DNA from: Amycolatopsis tolypomycina
Lineage (GTDB): Bacteria > Actinomycetota > Actinomycetes > Mycobacteriales > Pseudonocardiaceae
Assembly: GCF_900105945.1 (NCBI RefSeq)
Contig: NZ_FNSO01000002.1
Location: forward strand, 62,001-126,000
Reading direction: 5' to 3'
DNA length: 64,000 nucleotides
Shown here: in pieces, positions 54,223-62,370 of the stretch
How the letters are laid out: each line of letters starts with the position of its first letter
How positions within the stretch are numbered: position 1 is the stretch's first letter
Made by a program: the position numbers and the translations under genes
Notes under the pieces: model-generated
Databases searched by the model: none
What the model was told of the DNA's origin: nothing
The model's input: only the letters and a program-made list of their open reading frames with translations

Positions 54223-54708
54223 ATGAGCCGTCGCATCACCTGGGCGGACGCCGCCTGCCCGATCGCCCGCGCCGCCGACGTCCTCGGCGAGCCGTGGACG
54301 CTGCTGATCCTGCGCAACGCGACCGCGGGCACCACCCGGTTCGAGGACTTCCGCAGCCAGCTCGGCATCGCCGACAACGTGCTGACCACCCGGCTGGCCA
54401 AGCTCGTCGACCGCGGCCTGCTGACGAAGCTCCCCTACCGCGACGGCGGCCGCACCCGGCACGAGTACCGCCTCACCCAGGCCGGCTCGGACGCACTGCC
54501 GGTGCTGCACGCCCTCGGCACCTGGGGACACACCCACACGACCTCGGACGCCGGGCCGACGACACTGGTCCACACGCGCTGCGGGCAGCCCACCCGGCCG
54601 GGCGCGAACTGCGACAGCTGCGGGAAACCCCTGGCCAGGGGCGATCTGGCGTGGCGCGGATCGTGGCTCGGCGAGGACGAGATCCCGCTGGCGAATCCGG
54701 TCGACTGA
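54223..54708 (+). CDS. HxlR-family winged-helix regulator
   Basis: A 161-aa HxlR protein: CPIARAADVLGEPWTLLILRNATAG, RFEDFRSQLGIADNVLTTRLAKLVDRGLL and the wing RHEYRLTQAG. The Cys in the N-terminal CPI is typical of redox- or quinone-sensing members. A C-terminal extension with CGQPTRPGANCDSCGK could be a small zinc knuckle. ATG at 54223 has GAAGGGATC. It is divergent from the SDR gene, its likely target. Confidence 0.9.
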   Translation: MSRRITWADAACPIARAADVLGEPWTLLILRNATAGTTRFEDFRSQLGIADNVLTTRLAKLVDRGLLTKLPYRDGGRTRHEYRLTQAGSDALPVLHALGTWGHTHTTSDAGPTTLVHTRCGQPTRPGANCDSCGKPLARGDLAWRGSWLGEDEIPLANPVD

Positions 54709-54823
54709 GCCGAACGGCCCCAAGCCGGTACGAAAGTCGGGTCACAAACGCCGGGCGATTCCGTAAGTTCGACACCCAGCGCGCGCATATCCGGCAAATT
54801 CCCCACGGCAAGGAGTCGTCCCG

Positions 54824-55375
54824 ATGTCCCGCAAGTACCTGCTGCCCGGCGCCGCCGCTCTGGCGATGATCGTGACCCCGCTGACCGCCGCCCCGGCCCT
54901 CGCGGCGCCGGAAGCCGCCACGATCGTCTACTACGACACCTCGGCCGCCCCCAGCTTCCGCGCGGTGATCAACGCGGGCGCGGCCAACTGGAACGCGGCG
55001 GTGTCGAACGTCAAGCTCCAGGAAAGCTCTTCGGGCGCGTCGCTGCACTATACCGAGGGCAACGACCCGCGCGGCTCGTACGCCCAGACCGACGGCCACG
55101 GCAGCGGCACGATCTTCATCGACTACACGCAGGCACAGCAGTACGACAAGACCCGCATCGCGGCCCACGAAACCGGGCACGCGCTGGGCCTGCCGGACCA
55201 CTACGAAGGCCCGTGCTCGGAGCTGATGTCGGGCGGCGGCCCCGGCCCGTCGTGCACCAACGCGAACCCGAACGCGACCGAGGCGTCCCGGGTGGAATCC
55301 CTGTGGGCCAACGGCTTCACCGGCGCCCGCAAGGCCGCGACCCGCGTCTACGAAATGACCATGCCGGTGCGGTAA
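54824..55375 (+). CDS. Snapalysin-family secreted zinc metalloprotease
   Basis: A 183-aa exported protease of family M7 (small neutral protease). Signal peptide 1-28 ([17 protein letters not shown]), then the mature enzyme without an obvious prodomain. The zinc site is [12 protein letters not shown] (H115, E116, H119, D125), the Asp replacing the third His as in snapalysin, followed by CSELMSGG, the Met-turn. C131 and C144 likely pair. ATG at 54824 has AAGGAG. The LysR regulator usually beside snpA is absent here. Confidence 0.92.
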   Translation: MSRKYLLPGAAALAMIVTPLTAAPALAAPEAATIVYYDTSAAPSFRAVINAGAANWNAAVSNVKLQESSSGASLHYTEGNDPRGSYAQTDGHGSGTIFIDYTQAQQYDKTRIAAHETGHALGLPDHYEGPCSELMSGGGPGPSCTNANPNATEASRVESLWANGFTGARKAATRVYEMTMPVR

Positions 55376-55407
55376 CGGGCAGCACGCACGTCGGCTAGGT
55401 TCTGGGC

Positions 55408-56565
55408 ATGCTCACCACGCTGGCCGTCGCGAACTACCGCTCGCTGCGTGACCTGGTGCTGCCGCTGTCCGGCCTGACCGTCGTCACCGGACCCAACGGC
55501 AGCGGCAAGTCGAGCCTGTACCGGGCGCTGCGCCTGCTGGCGGACGCGTCCCGCAACGGTGCCGTGGCGGCGCTGGCCAGGGAAGGCGGCCTGCCGTCGA
55601 CGCTGTGGGCCGGTCCGGAGAACGGCGTGCGCCGCGGCACCACGCGGGTCCAGGGCAAGGTGCACACGAAAGCCGTCGGCCTGCGGCTCGGCTTCGCGGG
55701 CGACGACTTCGGCTACGCACTCGACCTGGGCCTGCCGGTGCCGGGCGCGACGCTGTTCAACCTCGACCCCGAGTTCAAGCGGGAGGCGGTGTGGTCGGGG
55801 CCGGTCCTGCGGACGGCCGCGCTGCTCGCGGACCGGGCCGGCCCCTCGGTGCGCACCCGCGTTTCGTCCGGGGCATGGGGCGAGGAGCGGTTCAAGATCC
55901 GGTTGACGGACAGCATGCTGAGCGAGTTCGCCGACCCGCGGGCCTGCCCGGAACTGCTGGTGCTGCGGGAGCGCATCCGCTCGTGGCGCTTCTACGACCA
56001 CTTCCGCACCGACGCGGACGCCCCGGCCCGCCAGTCCCGCCTCGGCACCCGCACCCCGGTGCTGTCCCACGACGGCGCCGACCTCGCGGCGGCCCTGCAG
56101 ACGATCATCGAGGTGGGCCGGGCCGCGGAGCTCGCGGAGGTGGTCGACGCGGCCTTCCCCGGCTCGACGGTGGAGGTGCGGCGCTCCGAGGACGGCCTGC
56201 TGGCGGTCGAGTTCCGCCAGCACGGGCTGCTGCGCCCGCTGTCGGCGGCGGAACTGTCGGACGGCACCCTGCGGTTCCTGCTGTGGGTGGCGGCCCTGCT
56301 CACCCCGCGCCCGCCGGAAATGCTGGTGCTGAACGAGCCGGAGACGAGCCTCCACCCGGACTTGTTGCCGGCACTGGCCACGTTGATCGCGACCGCGGCC
56401 AAGGAGACCCAGCTGGTGGTGGTGTCCCACGCCCAGCCCCTGATCCGCGCCCTCGCCGCGATCACCGACGTGGGCACGGTGGAGCTGGAGAAGGAGTACG
56501 GCGAGACGAAGGTGGCCGGCCAGGGCCGCCTGGACCGCCCCGCCTGGCACTGGCCCGGCCGCTGA
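55408..56565 (+). CDS. Orphan AAA/ABC-type ATPase (COG4637-like)
   Basis: A 385-aa predicted ATPase of the AAA_21/RecF-like group. Walker A GPNGSGKSS (about 28-36), signature-like SAAELSDGTLRFL and Walker B MLVLNEPETSLHPDLL, then the H-motif VVSHAQPLI. It lacks a TOPRIM or nuclease domain and has no partner gene, so it is not evidently a defence ATPase. ATG at 55408 has TAGGTT exactly 6 nt upstream and no SD, suggesting a leaderless transcript. Function unknown. Confidence 0.85.
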   Translation: MLTTLAVANYRSLRDLVLPLSGLTVVTGPNGSGKSSLYRALRLLADASRNGAVAALAREGGLPSTLWAGPENGVRRGTTRVQGKVHTKAVGLRLGFAGDDFGYALDLGLPVPGATLFNLDPEFKREAVWSGPVLRTAALLADRAGPSVRTRVSSGAWGEERFKIRLTDSMLSEFADPRACPELLVLRERIRSWRFYDHFRTDADAPARQSRLGTRTPVLSHDGADLAAALQTIIEVGRAAELAEVVDAAFPGSTVEVRRSEDGLLAVEFRQHGLLRPLSAAELSDGTLRFLLWVAALLTPRPPEMLVLNEPETSLHPDLLPALATLIATAAKETQLVVVSHAQPLIRALAAITDVGTVELEKEYGETKVAGQGRLDRPAWHWPGR

Positions 56566-56567
56566 CC

Positions 56568-56653
56568 AAGCGCCCCAATGTGGCGTTGGTTGCGCTCAAC
56601 GCACCGAACGCCACATTGGGCGCGTTCAACGCACCGAACGCCACATTGGGGCG
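56568..56653. repeat. Long hairpin repeat, copy C (with an extra half-unit)
   Basis: It begins AAGCGCCCCAATGTGGCGTT, 3 nt after the ATPase stop, and has two copies of CAACGCACCGAACGCCACATTGGG on the right. It lies between convergent genes (ATPase and LacI), like copy B, so a bidirectional terminator role is likely. Confidence 0.85.
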
Positions 56654-56662
56654 TTCGGAACC

Positions 56663-57667
56663 TCAGCGGCCGGCGGTGCTCTCGCGGATCTCCAGTGCGA
56701 ACGGGGTCTGGATGTCCTGCGGCGGTGACGTCTTGTCCCCGGTGATCCGCCGGTGCACGAGGTCCACCGCCGCCTCGGCCAGTGCCGTCTTGTCCGGTGC
56801 GATCGTCGTCAGCGACGGCAGCGAGAATGCGCTCTCTTCGTTGTTGTCGAACCCCACGATCGCCACGTCCTCCGGCACCCGCAGGCCCCGCTCGGCCACC
56901 GCGCGCAGGGCGCCGATCGCCAGCAGGTCGTTGAAGCAGAACACCGCGTCCGGCGGCGACGGCAGCGCCAGCAACGACTGCATCGCCGTCGCGCCGACCG
57001 CCCGGTGCCACATCTGGGCCGGTGCCACCAAAGCGTCCGAATAGGACAATCCGGCCTCGGCCAGTGCCGCCCGGTACCCGGCCAGGCGCTGCGACGACGT
57101 CCCGCGCGCCGGGTTGCGCCCGATGGCCGCGATGCGCGTGCGGCCCAGGGAGGCCAGGTGGGCCACCGCCGTGCGCGCCGCCAGGACGTTGTCGATCGCC
57201 ACGTGGTCGATCGGCACGTCCACCGCGTGCTCGCCAAGCAGCACCAGGGGGATCCCGCCCGGGTCGGCCGGGAAGTCCGCCGCCTCCAGGGCTTCCGGGT
57301 GCACCAGAGCCCCGTCGACCAGGTGCGGCCCCAGCGAAGAAAGCGTTTCCCGCTCGCGCGAGCGGGTGCCCTGCGTCTGCTCGATCAGGACGCTCCAGCC
57401 CCGCTGCTGCGCCGCCGTGATCACCAGGCCGGCCAGCTCGCCGAAGTACGGGATCGACAGCTCCGGCACCATCAGCGCCAGGAACCCGGTGCGGCCGCGC
57501 CGGAGGTTGCGCGCCCCGATGTTCGGCCGGTACCCCGTCGCCGCCAAGGCTTCTTCGACACGCCGCCGGTTCTCCGGCTTGACGAAGGCGTAGCCGTTCA
57601 CGACGTTCGACACCGTCTTCACCGACACTCCGGCAAGCGTGGCGACGTCCTTGAGCGTCACGGTCAC
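56663..57667 (-). CDS. LacI-family regulator of the sugar ABC operon
   Basis: A 334-aa LacI/GalR repressor: HTH TLKDVATLAGVSVKTVSNVVNG with hinge NIGARNLRRGRTG, and a periplasmic-binding-like ligand domain (FLALMVPELSIPYFGELA, VVFCFNDLLAIGALRAV-like, VAIVGFDNNEES). GTG at 57667 has GAAGGGA upstream; GTG at 57661 is also possible. It is divergent from the CUT2-type ABC operon and most likely represses it until its sugar is present. Confidence 0.92.
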   Translation of the reverse strand: MTVTLKDVATLAGVSVKTVSNVVNGYAFVKPENRRRVEEALAATGYRPNIGARNLRRGRTGFLALMVPELSIPYFGELAGLVITAAQQRGWSVLIEQTQGTRSRERETLSSLGPHLVDGALVHPEALEAADFPADPGGIPLVLLGEHAVDVPIDHVAIDNVLAARTAVAHLASLGRTRIAAIGRNPARGTSSQRLAGYRAALAEAGLSYSDALVAPAQMWHRAVGATAMQSLLALPSPPDAVFCFNDLLAIGALRAVAERGLRVPEDVAIVGFDNNEESAFSLPSLTTIAPDKTALAEAAVDLVHRRITGDKTSPPQDIQTPFALEIRESTAGR

Positions 57668-57716
57668 GGGCGGTCCCTTCAGAGAGTGAGCACGAAGTGT
57701 AGCCAACGATGACCGG

Positions 57717-57743
57717 TTTACAACGTTGTTCCAACGATGTAAA
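57717..57743. promoter_or_regulatory. LacI-type operator (27-bp imperfect palindrome)
   Basis: TTTACA-A-CGTTG, a 3-nt centre, then CAACG-A-TGTAAA, with two mismatches in 13 pairs; it contains the perfect ACAACGTTGT (57720-57729), the CG-centred core typical of LacI-family sites. A related CCAACGATG occurs at 57703. It lies 50-76 nt from the repressor start and 76-102 nt from the binding-protein start. Confidence 0.8.
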
Positions 57744-57818
57744 AAGTACTCCAAGGCTCTCGGAGTGACCCCGATCACCCCGGAGCGGGCCACCGATGAC
57801 GCTGCCCGAGGAGTCGCC

Positions 57819-58892
57819 GTGCTCTTGCCGTCCCGTCCCCGCCTTCTCCTGGTCACCGCGGCCGCCGCCGCGCTGACCCTCACCTCCTGCACCAGCCGGG
57901 AGGAAACCCCGGCCGCCCCCGTCAGCGGCGGCGGCCCGGCCGCCAGCGCCCAGTCCGCCGCACCGTCCGCCGGCGGCTGCACGCTCGACCGGACCGGCTA
58001 CCCGAAGGTCGACCTCAAGACCGCGGTGGTGGGGTTCTCCCAGTCCGAAAAGGAGGCCAACCCCTTCCGGACCACCGAGACGCAGTCCATCCGTGACGAA
58101 GCCGCCAAGCTGGGGATCGGCAAGCTGCTGGTCACCAACGCCCAGAGCGACCTGAACCGGCAGATCAGCGACATCAAGTCGCTGCTCGACCGCGGCGCCC
58201 AGCTGCTCGTCGTCGCGCCGCTCAACTCCGACGGCCTCCAGCCCGCGCTCGACGCGGCGAAGGCCAAGAAGGTCCCGGTCGTCACCATCGACCGCAAGGT
58301 GACGTCGCAGCCGTGCACGGACTACCTGACGTTCATCGGCTCCGACTTCGTCGAGCAGGGCAAGCGCGCCGCCCAGGCGATGGTGAAGTCGACCGGCGGC
58401 ACCGGCAAGGTGGCGATCCTGCTCGGCTCGTCCGGCAACAACGTCACCACCGACCGCACCAAGGGCTTCAAGGACGAGCTCGCGAAGACGCCGGGGCTGT
58501 CCGTGGTCGCCGAGCAGACCGGCGAGTTCGACCGGTCCAAGGGCCAGGCCGTGATGGAACAGCTCATCCAGAGCCACCCGGACATCACCGCCGTCTACGC
58601 CGAGAACGACGAAATGGGCGTCGGCGCGGTCAACGCGCTCAAGACGGCGGGCAAGGCACCGGGCAAGGACGTCAAGATCGTCTCCATCGACGGCACCCGC
58701 AACGCCGTGCAGCTCATCGTCGACGGCAGCTACAACGCCGTCATCGAGTCGAACCCGCGCTTCGGCCCGCTGGCCTTCCAGACGCTGCAGAAGTTCGAGA
58801 ACGGCGAGCCGATCCCGCCGAGCGTCGTGATCAGCGACGACCAGTACGACGAGACGAACGCCGCCCAGAAGGTCGGGAACTCCTACCGATGA
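57819..58892 (+). CDS. Sugar ABC transporter substrate-binding lipoprotein
   Basis: A 357-aa lipoprotein of the RbsB/type 1 periplasmic-binding family. Leader with lipobox LTSC (Cys24), a Ser/Ala/Pro linker, then VVGFSQSEKEANPFRTTET, LLVVAPLNSDGLQPALDAA and AVYAENDEMGVGAVNAL, which are typical of binding proteins for galactofuranose- or ribose-like sugars. GTG at 57819 has GAGGAG 5 nt upstream; an earlier start would destroy the lipoprotein leader. It is the first gene of the ABC operon and overlaps the ATPase by 4 nt. Confidence 0.9.
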   Translation: MLLPSRPRLLLVTAAAAALTLTSCTSREETPAAPVSGGGPAASAQSAAPSAGGCTLDRTGYPKVDLKTAVVGFSQSEKEANPFRTTETQSIRDEAAKLGIGKLLVTNAQSDLNRQISDIKSLLDRGAQLLVVAPLNSDGLQPALDAAKAKKVPVVTIDRKVTSQPCTDYLTFIGSDFVEQGKRAAQAMVKSTGGTGKVAILLGSSGNNVTTDRTKGFKDELAKTPGLSVVAEQTGEFDRSKGQAVMEQLIQSHPDITAVYAENDEMGVGAVNALKTAGKAPGKDVKIVSIDGTRNAVQLIVDGSYNAVIESNPRFGPLAFQTLQKFENGEPIPPSVVISDDQYDETNAAQKVGNSYR

Positions 58893-60445
58893 CGGCCACC
58901 ACCGAAGTGCGCACCGCGCCGGTGCTCGAGGTGACCGGGGTGACCAAGCGGTTCACCGGCACCCTCGCCCTCGACGACGTCAGCTTCGCGCTGGCGCCGG
59001 GCGAGGTGCACGCGCTGGTCGGCGAGAACGGCGCCGGCAAGTCCACGCTGATCAAGGTGCTCACCGGCGTCCACCGGCCCGACGCGGGGCAGGTGCGCCA
59101 CCTCGGCGAGCCGGTGGCGTTCAAGCGGCCGATCGACGCCCAGCGCGCCGGCATCTCGACCATCTACCAGGAGGTCAACCTCGTCCCGCTGATGAGCATC
59201 GCCGGCAACGTCTTCCTCGGCCGCGAACCCCGGACGAAAACCGGGCTCGTCGACTGGCGGAAGCTGAACGCCGATGCCCGCGAACTGCTCAAGGGCTACG
59301 GCATCACCGACGACGTCCGGCGCCCGCTGCACACCCTCGGTGTCGGCGCGCAGCAGATGGTCGCGCTCGCCCGCGCGGTCTCGACCGACGCCAAGGTCGT
59401 CATCATGGACGAGCCGACGTCGTCGCTCGAGCCGCGCGAGGTCGAGACGCTGTTCGAGGTGCTGCACCGGCTGCACGACCACGGCATCGCGATCGTCTAC
59501 GTCAGCCACCGGATGGACGAGCTGTACCGGGTGTGCGACCGCGTCACCGTGCTGCGCGACGGCCGGGTCGTCCACAGTGGACCGCTGAAGCCGTTGCCGC
59601 GCATCGAGCTCGTGTCGCTGATGCTCGGCCGCGAGATCCGGCAGATCCGCGAAGAGGGCGTCACGGCGTTCGGCGAGGAACACGACGTCGAGCACGAGCC
59701 GCTGCTCAAGGCGGAAAACCTCAGCGGCCTGCGGAAGCTGCACGGCGTCTCGGTGAGCATCCGGCCCGGCGAGGTCGTCGGGCTGGCCGGCCTGCTCGGC
59801 TCCGGCCGCAGCGAGACCGCGCGGGCCCTCGTCGGCGCGTTCCCCCTCGACGGCGGCAGCGTGCTGCTGGCCGGGAAACCGCTGCGCACCGGCCGGATCA
59901 AGAACGCCGTGCGGGCCGGGATCGCGCTGCTGGCCGAGGACCGCAAGACCGACGGCATCATCCCGAACCTGTCGGTCCGGGAGAACATCGTGCTCGCCGC
60001 GCTGCCGGCGCTCTCGCCGTTCGGCCTGGTCAGCAGGGCCAGGCAGGACCGGATCGTCAAGATCTTCACCGACCGCCTGCGGATCAAGGCCGCGAGTCCC
60101 GAGCAGAAGGTGTCGGAGCTCTCGGGCGGCAACCAGCAGAAGGTGCTGCTCGCCCGCTGGCTCGCCACCGGCCCGAAGGTCCTGCTGCTCGACGAGCCCA
60201 CCCGCGGCATCGACGTCGGCGCCAAGGCCGAGGTCCAAGCCCTGATCGACGAGCTCGCGCGGGAAGGCCTCGGCGTGCTGCTCATCTCGTCCGAACTGGA
60301 GGAACTGATCGACGGCGCCGACCGCGTGGTCGTCCTGCGCGACGGTGCGGTGGCCGGCGAGCTGACCGGCGACCGCATCACCGAGGAGAACGTGCTCACG
60401 GCGATAGCAGCGGAGGGTGACAACGATGTCGACCGCCACCCTTGA
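58889..60445 (+). CDS. Sugar ABC transporter ATP-binding protein (CUT2, duplicated)
   Basis: A 518-aa fused double ATPase as in RbsA/MglA/YtfR. The first cassette has Walker A GENGAGKST (45-53) and Walker B VVIMDEPTSSLE; the second has degenerate Walker A (GLLGSGRSE), signature LSGGNQQKVLLARWL and Walker B VLLLDEPTRGIDVG, the usual asymmetry. ATG at 58889 overlaps the binding-protein stop (ATGA). It works with the two permeases that follow. Confidence 0.93.
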   Translation: MTATTEVRTAPVLEVTGVTKRFTGTLALDDVSFALAPGEVHALVGENGAGKSTLIKVLTGVHRPDAGQVRHLGEPVAFKRPIDAQRAGISTIYQEVNLVPLMSIAGNVFLGREPRTKTGLVDWRKLNADARELLKGYGITDDVRRPLHTLGVGAQQMVALARAVSTDAKVVIMDEPTSSLEPREVETLFEVLHRLHDHGIAIVYVSHRMDELYRVCDRVTVLRDGRVVHSGPLKPLPRIELVSLMLGREIRQIREEGVTAFGEEHDVEHEPLLKAENLSGLRKLHGVSVSIRPGEVVGLAGLLGSGRSETARALVGAFPLDGGSVLLAGKPLRTGRIKNAVRAGIALLAEDRKTDGIIPNLSVRENIVLAALPALSPFGLVSRARQDRIVKIFTDRLRIKAASPEQKVSELSGGNQQKVLLARWLATGPKVLLLDEPTRGIDVGAKAEVQALIDELAREGLGVLLISSELEELIDGADRVVVLRDGAVAGELTGDRITEENVLTAIAAEGDNDVDRHP

Positions 60446-61376
60446 GCGCGCGAAGGTCACCGCGTGGCTGCAGAACTACGGCGTCTACCTGGCCGTCGTC
60501 GTGCTGCTGCTGTTCAACGTGGCCTTCACCGAGAACTTCCTGTCCGCGGCCAACTTCCGCACCCAGCTGGTGCAGGCGGCGCCGGTCTGCATCGTCGCGC
60601 TCGGCATGGCGCTGGTGATCGGTACCGAGGGGATCGACCTGTCGGTCGGCTCGGTGATGGCGATCGCCGCCGCGCTCATCCCGCTCTACCTGGGCGCCGG
60701 CCCCTTGACGGCGATCCTCGTGGCCGTCGTCGCCGGGGTGGTTTCGGGCCTGTTCAGCGGCTACCTGGTCGCCCACCTGGGCATCCAGCCGATCATCGCG
60801 ACCCTGGCGCTGCTGGTCGGCGGCCGCGGGCTCGCCCTGGTCATCGCGCACGGCCAGCTGGTCCAGCTGCACAACCGCGACTTCCTCGCCCTCGGCACCG
60901 GCGACGTCCTCGGCGTGCCGGTCACGGTGATCGTCGCGGGCGTGCTCGCGGTGCTGGCCGGGCTGGTCGTCCAGCGCACGACGTTCGGCCGCCACCTGGT
61001 CGCCATCGGCGGCAACCGGGCGGCGAGCACGCTGGCCGGGCTGCCGGTGAAACGCGTGCTCGTCAGCGTCTACGTCATCTCCGGGGCGCTGGCCGCGGTG
61101 GCCGGCGTGCTGGCGACGTCGAGGCTGGGCGCGAGCGACCCGAGCGACGTCGGCCTGCTCATGGAGCTGTCCGCGATCACCGCGGTCGTCGTCGGCGGCA
61201 CCCCGCTGACCGGCGGCCGGGTCCGCGTCCTCGGCACCGTGTTCGGCGCGCTGCTCATGCAGCTCGTCCAGGCCACCCTGATCAAGCACAACCTGCCGGA
61301 CTCGACCGCGCAGATGGTCCAGGCGGCCATCATCGTCGCCGCGGTCTACGTCGCCCGTGAGCGGAGCAGCCGATGA
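60426..61376 (+). CDS. Sugar ABC transporter permease (RbsC/YtfT-like)
   Basis: A 316-aa permease of the BPD_transp_2 family, about ten helices, with the family hallmark IVALGMALVIGTEGIDLSVGSVMA. ATG at 60426 has GGAGG 10 nt upstream; a GTG at 60417 is too close to that SD. The gene overlaps the ATPase by 20 nt and the second permease by 4 nt (ATGA). With the next gene it forms a heterodimeric membrane channel, as in YtfT/YjfF. Confidence 0.92.
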   Translation: MSTATLERAKVTAWLQNYGVYLAVVVLLLFNVAFTENFLSAANFRTQLVQAAPVCIVALGMALVIGTEGIDLSVGSVMAIAAALIPLYLGAGPLTAILVAVVAGVVSGLFSGYLVAHLGIQPIIATLALLVGGRGLALVIAHGQLVQLHNRDFLALGTGDVLGVPVTVIVAGVLAVLAGLVVQRTTFGRHLVAIGGNRAASTLAGLPVKRVLVSVYVISGALAAVAGVLATSRLGASDPSDVGLLMELSAITAVVVGGTPLTGGRVRVLGTVFGALLMQLVQATLIKHNLPDSTAQMVQAAIIVAAVYVARERSSR

Positions 61377-62341
61377 CCCGGACCGCGGAACGCAACGCCG
61401 CCTTCGCGGGAGTCCTGCAACGCCAGGGTGCGGCGGTCGTCCTCGTGCTCGGCATGGCCGCCGCGTGGTTCGCCTTCCCCCGCTTCGGGTCCGCGGACAA
61501 CCTGCGCGACCTGGCGCTGCAGAGCTCGTTCCTCGCGGTGATCGCGCTCGGCATGACGTTCGTGATCATCTCCGGTGGCATCGACCTCTCGGTCGGCTCG
61601 AACTACGCGCTCGGCGGCGTCCTCGCCGCGTACGGCGCCCAGTACGGCCTGGTCGTGGCGATCCTGTTGCCGCTGGCGGTGTGTTCGCTGATCGGGTTCG
61701 TCAACGGCGTGCTCATCGCGCGCACCGGGATGGCGCCGTTCATCGTCACGCTGGCGTCCCTGCTGTTCGCGAGAGGACTCTTGCTGGCGCTGACGTCCGA
61801 AGGCGCGACGACGTACAAAGTGGACCCGGGCTCGGCGTTCCTCTGGCTGGGCCAGGGCACGATCTTCGGCATCGGCGTGCCGGTGTACCTGACGCTGGTC
61901 CTGTTCGCGCTCGGCGGGCTGCTCCTGCGCCGCACCCGGTTCGGCCAGTCCGTGTTCGCCATCGGCGGCGCCGAGCAGTCGGCCGTGCTGATGGGCCTTC
62001 CGGTGGCCCGCACCAAGATCGGCCTCTACACGCTCAGCGGCGCGCTCGCCGGCGTCGCGGGCATCCTCACCGCCGCGTACCTGCAGTCCGGCGTCACGGT
62101 GATCGGCGTCGGCACCGAACTCGACGCGATCTCCGTCGTCGTCATCGGCGGCACGCTGCTCACCGGCGGCGCCGGCACGGTCATCGGCACGCTCGTCGGC
62201 GTGCTGCTGCGCACGCTCATCCAGAACGTCATCAACCAGATCGGCACCCTCGACTCGAACTACCAGACGGTGGTGAGCGGGGCCTTCCTGCTCGTCGTCG
62301 TGGTGATCCAGCGCCTGCTGGCGCGCTCCCGAACCCGCTGA
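61373..62341 (+). CDS. Sugar ABC transporter permease (YjfF-like)
   Basis: A 322-aa second permease of the same family: VIALGMTFVIISGGIDLSVGSNYALGG, FGIGVPVYLTLVLFALGGLLL and FAIGGAEQSAVLMGLPV. Two permeases following a galactofuranose-type binding protein is the YtfQRT-YjfF layout. The ATG overlaps the preceding stop. The operon continues 29 bp later with a GH2 enzyme. Confidence 0.92.
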   Translation: MTRTAERNAAFAGVLQRQGAAVVLVLGMAAAWFAFPRFGSADNLRDLALQSSFLAVIALGMTFVIISGGIDLSVGSNYALGGVLAAYGAQYGLVVAILLPLAVCSLIGFVNGVLIARTGMAPFIVTLASLLFARGLLLALTSEGATTYKVDPGSAFLWLGQGTIFGIGVPVYLTLVLFALGGLLLRRTRFGQSVFAIGGAEQSAVLMGLPVARTKIGLYTLSGALAGVAGILTAAYLQSGVTVIGVGTELDAISVVVIGGTLLTGGAGTVIGTLVGVLLRTLIQNVINQIGTLDSNYQTVVSGAFLLVVVVIQRLLARSRTR

Positions 62342-62370
62342 ACCCTGCTCCCCAACCAGGAGGTTCACCG

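Noticed and set aside
55408..56565. Anti-phage defence system based on the AAA ATPase
   Set aside because: No TOPRIM, nuclease or partner gene, and neighbours are metabolic; the evidence is insufficient.
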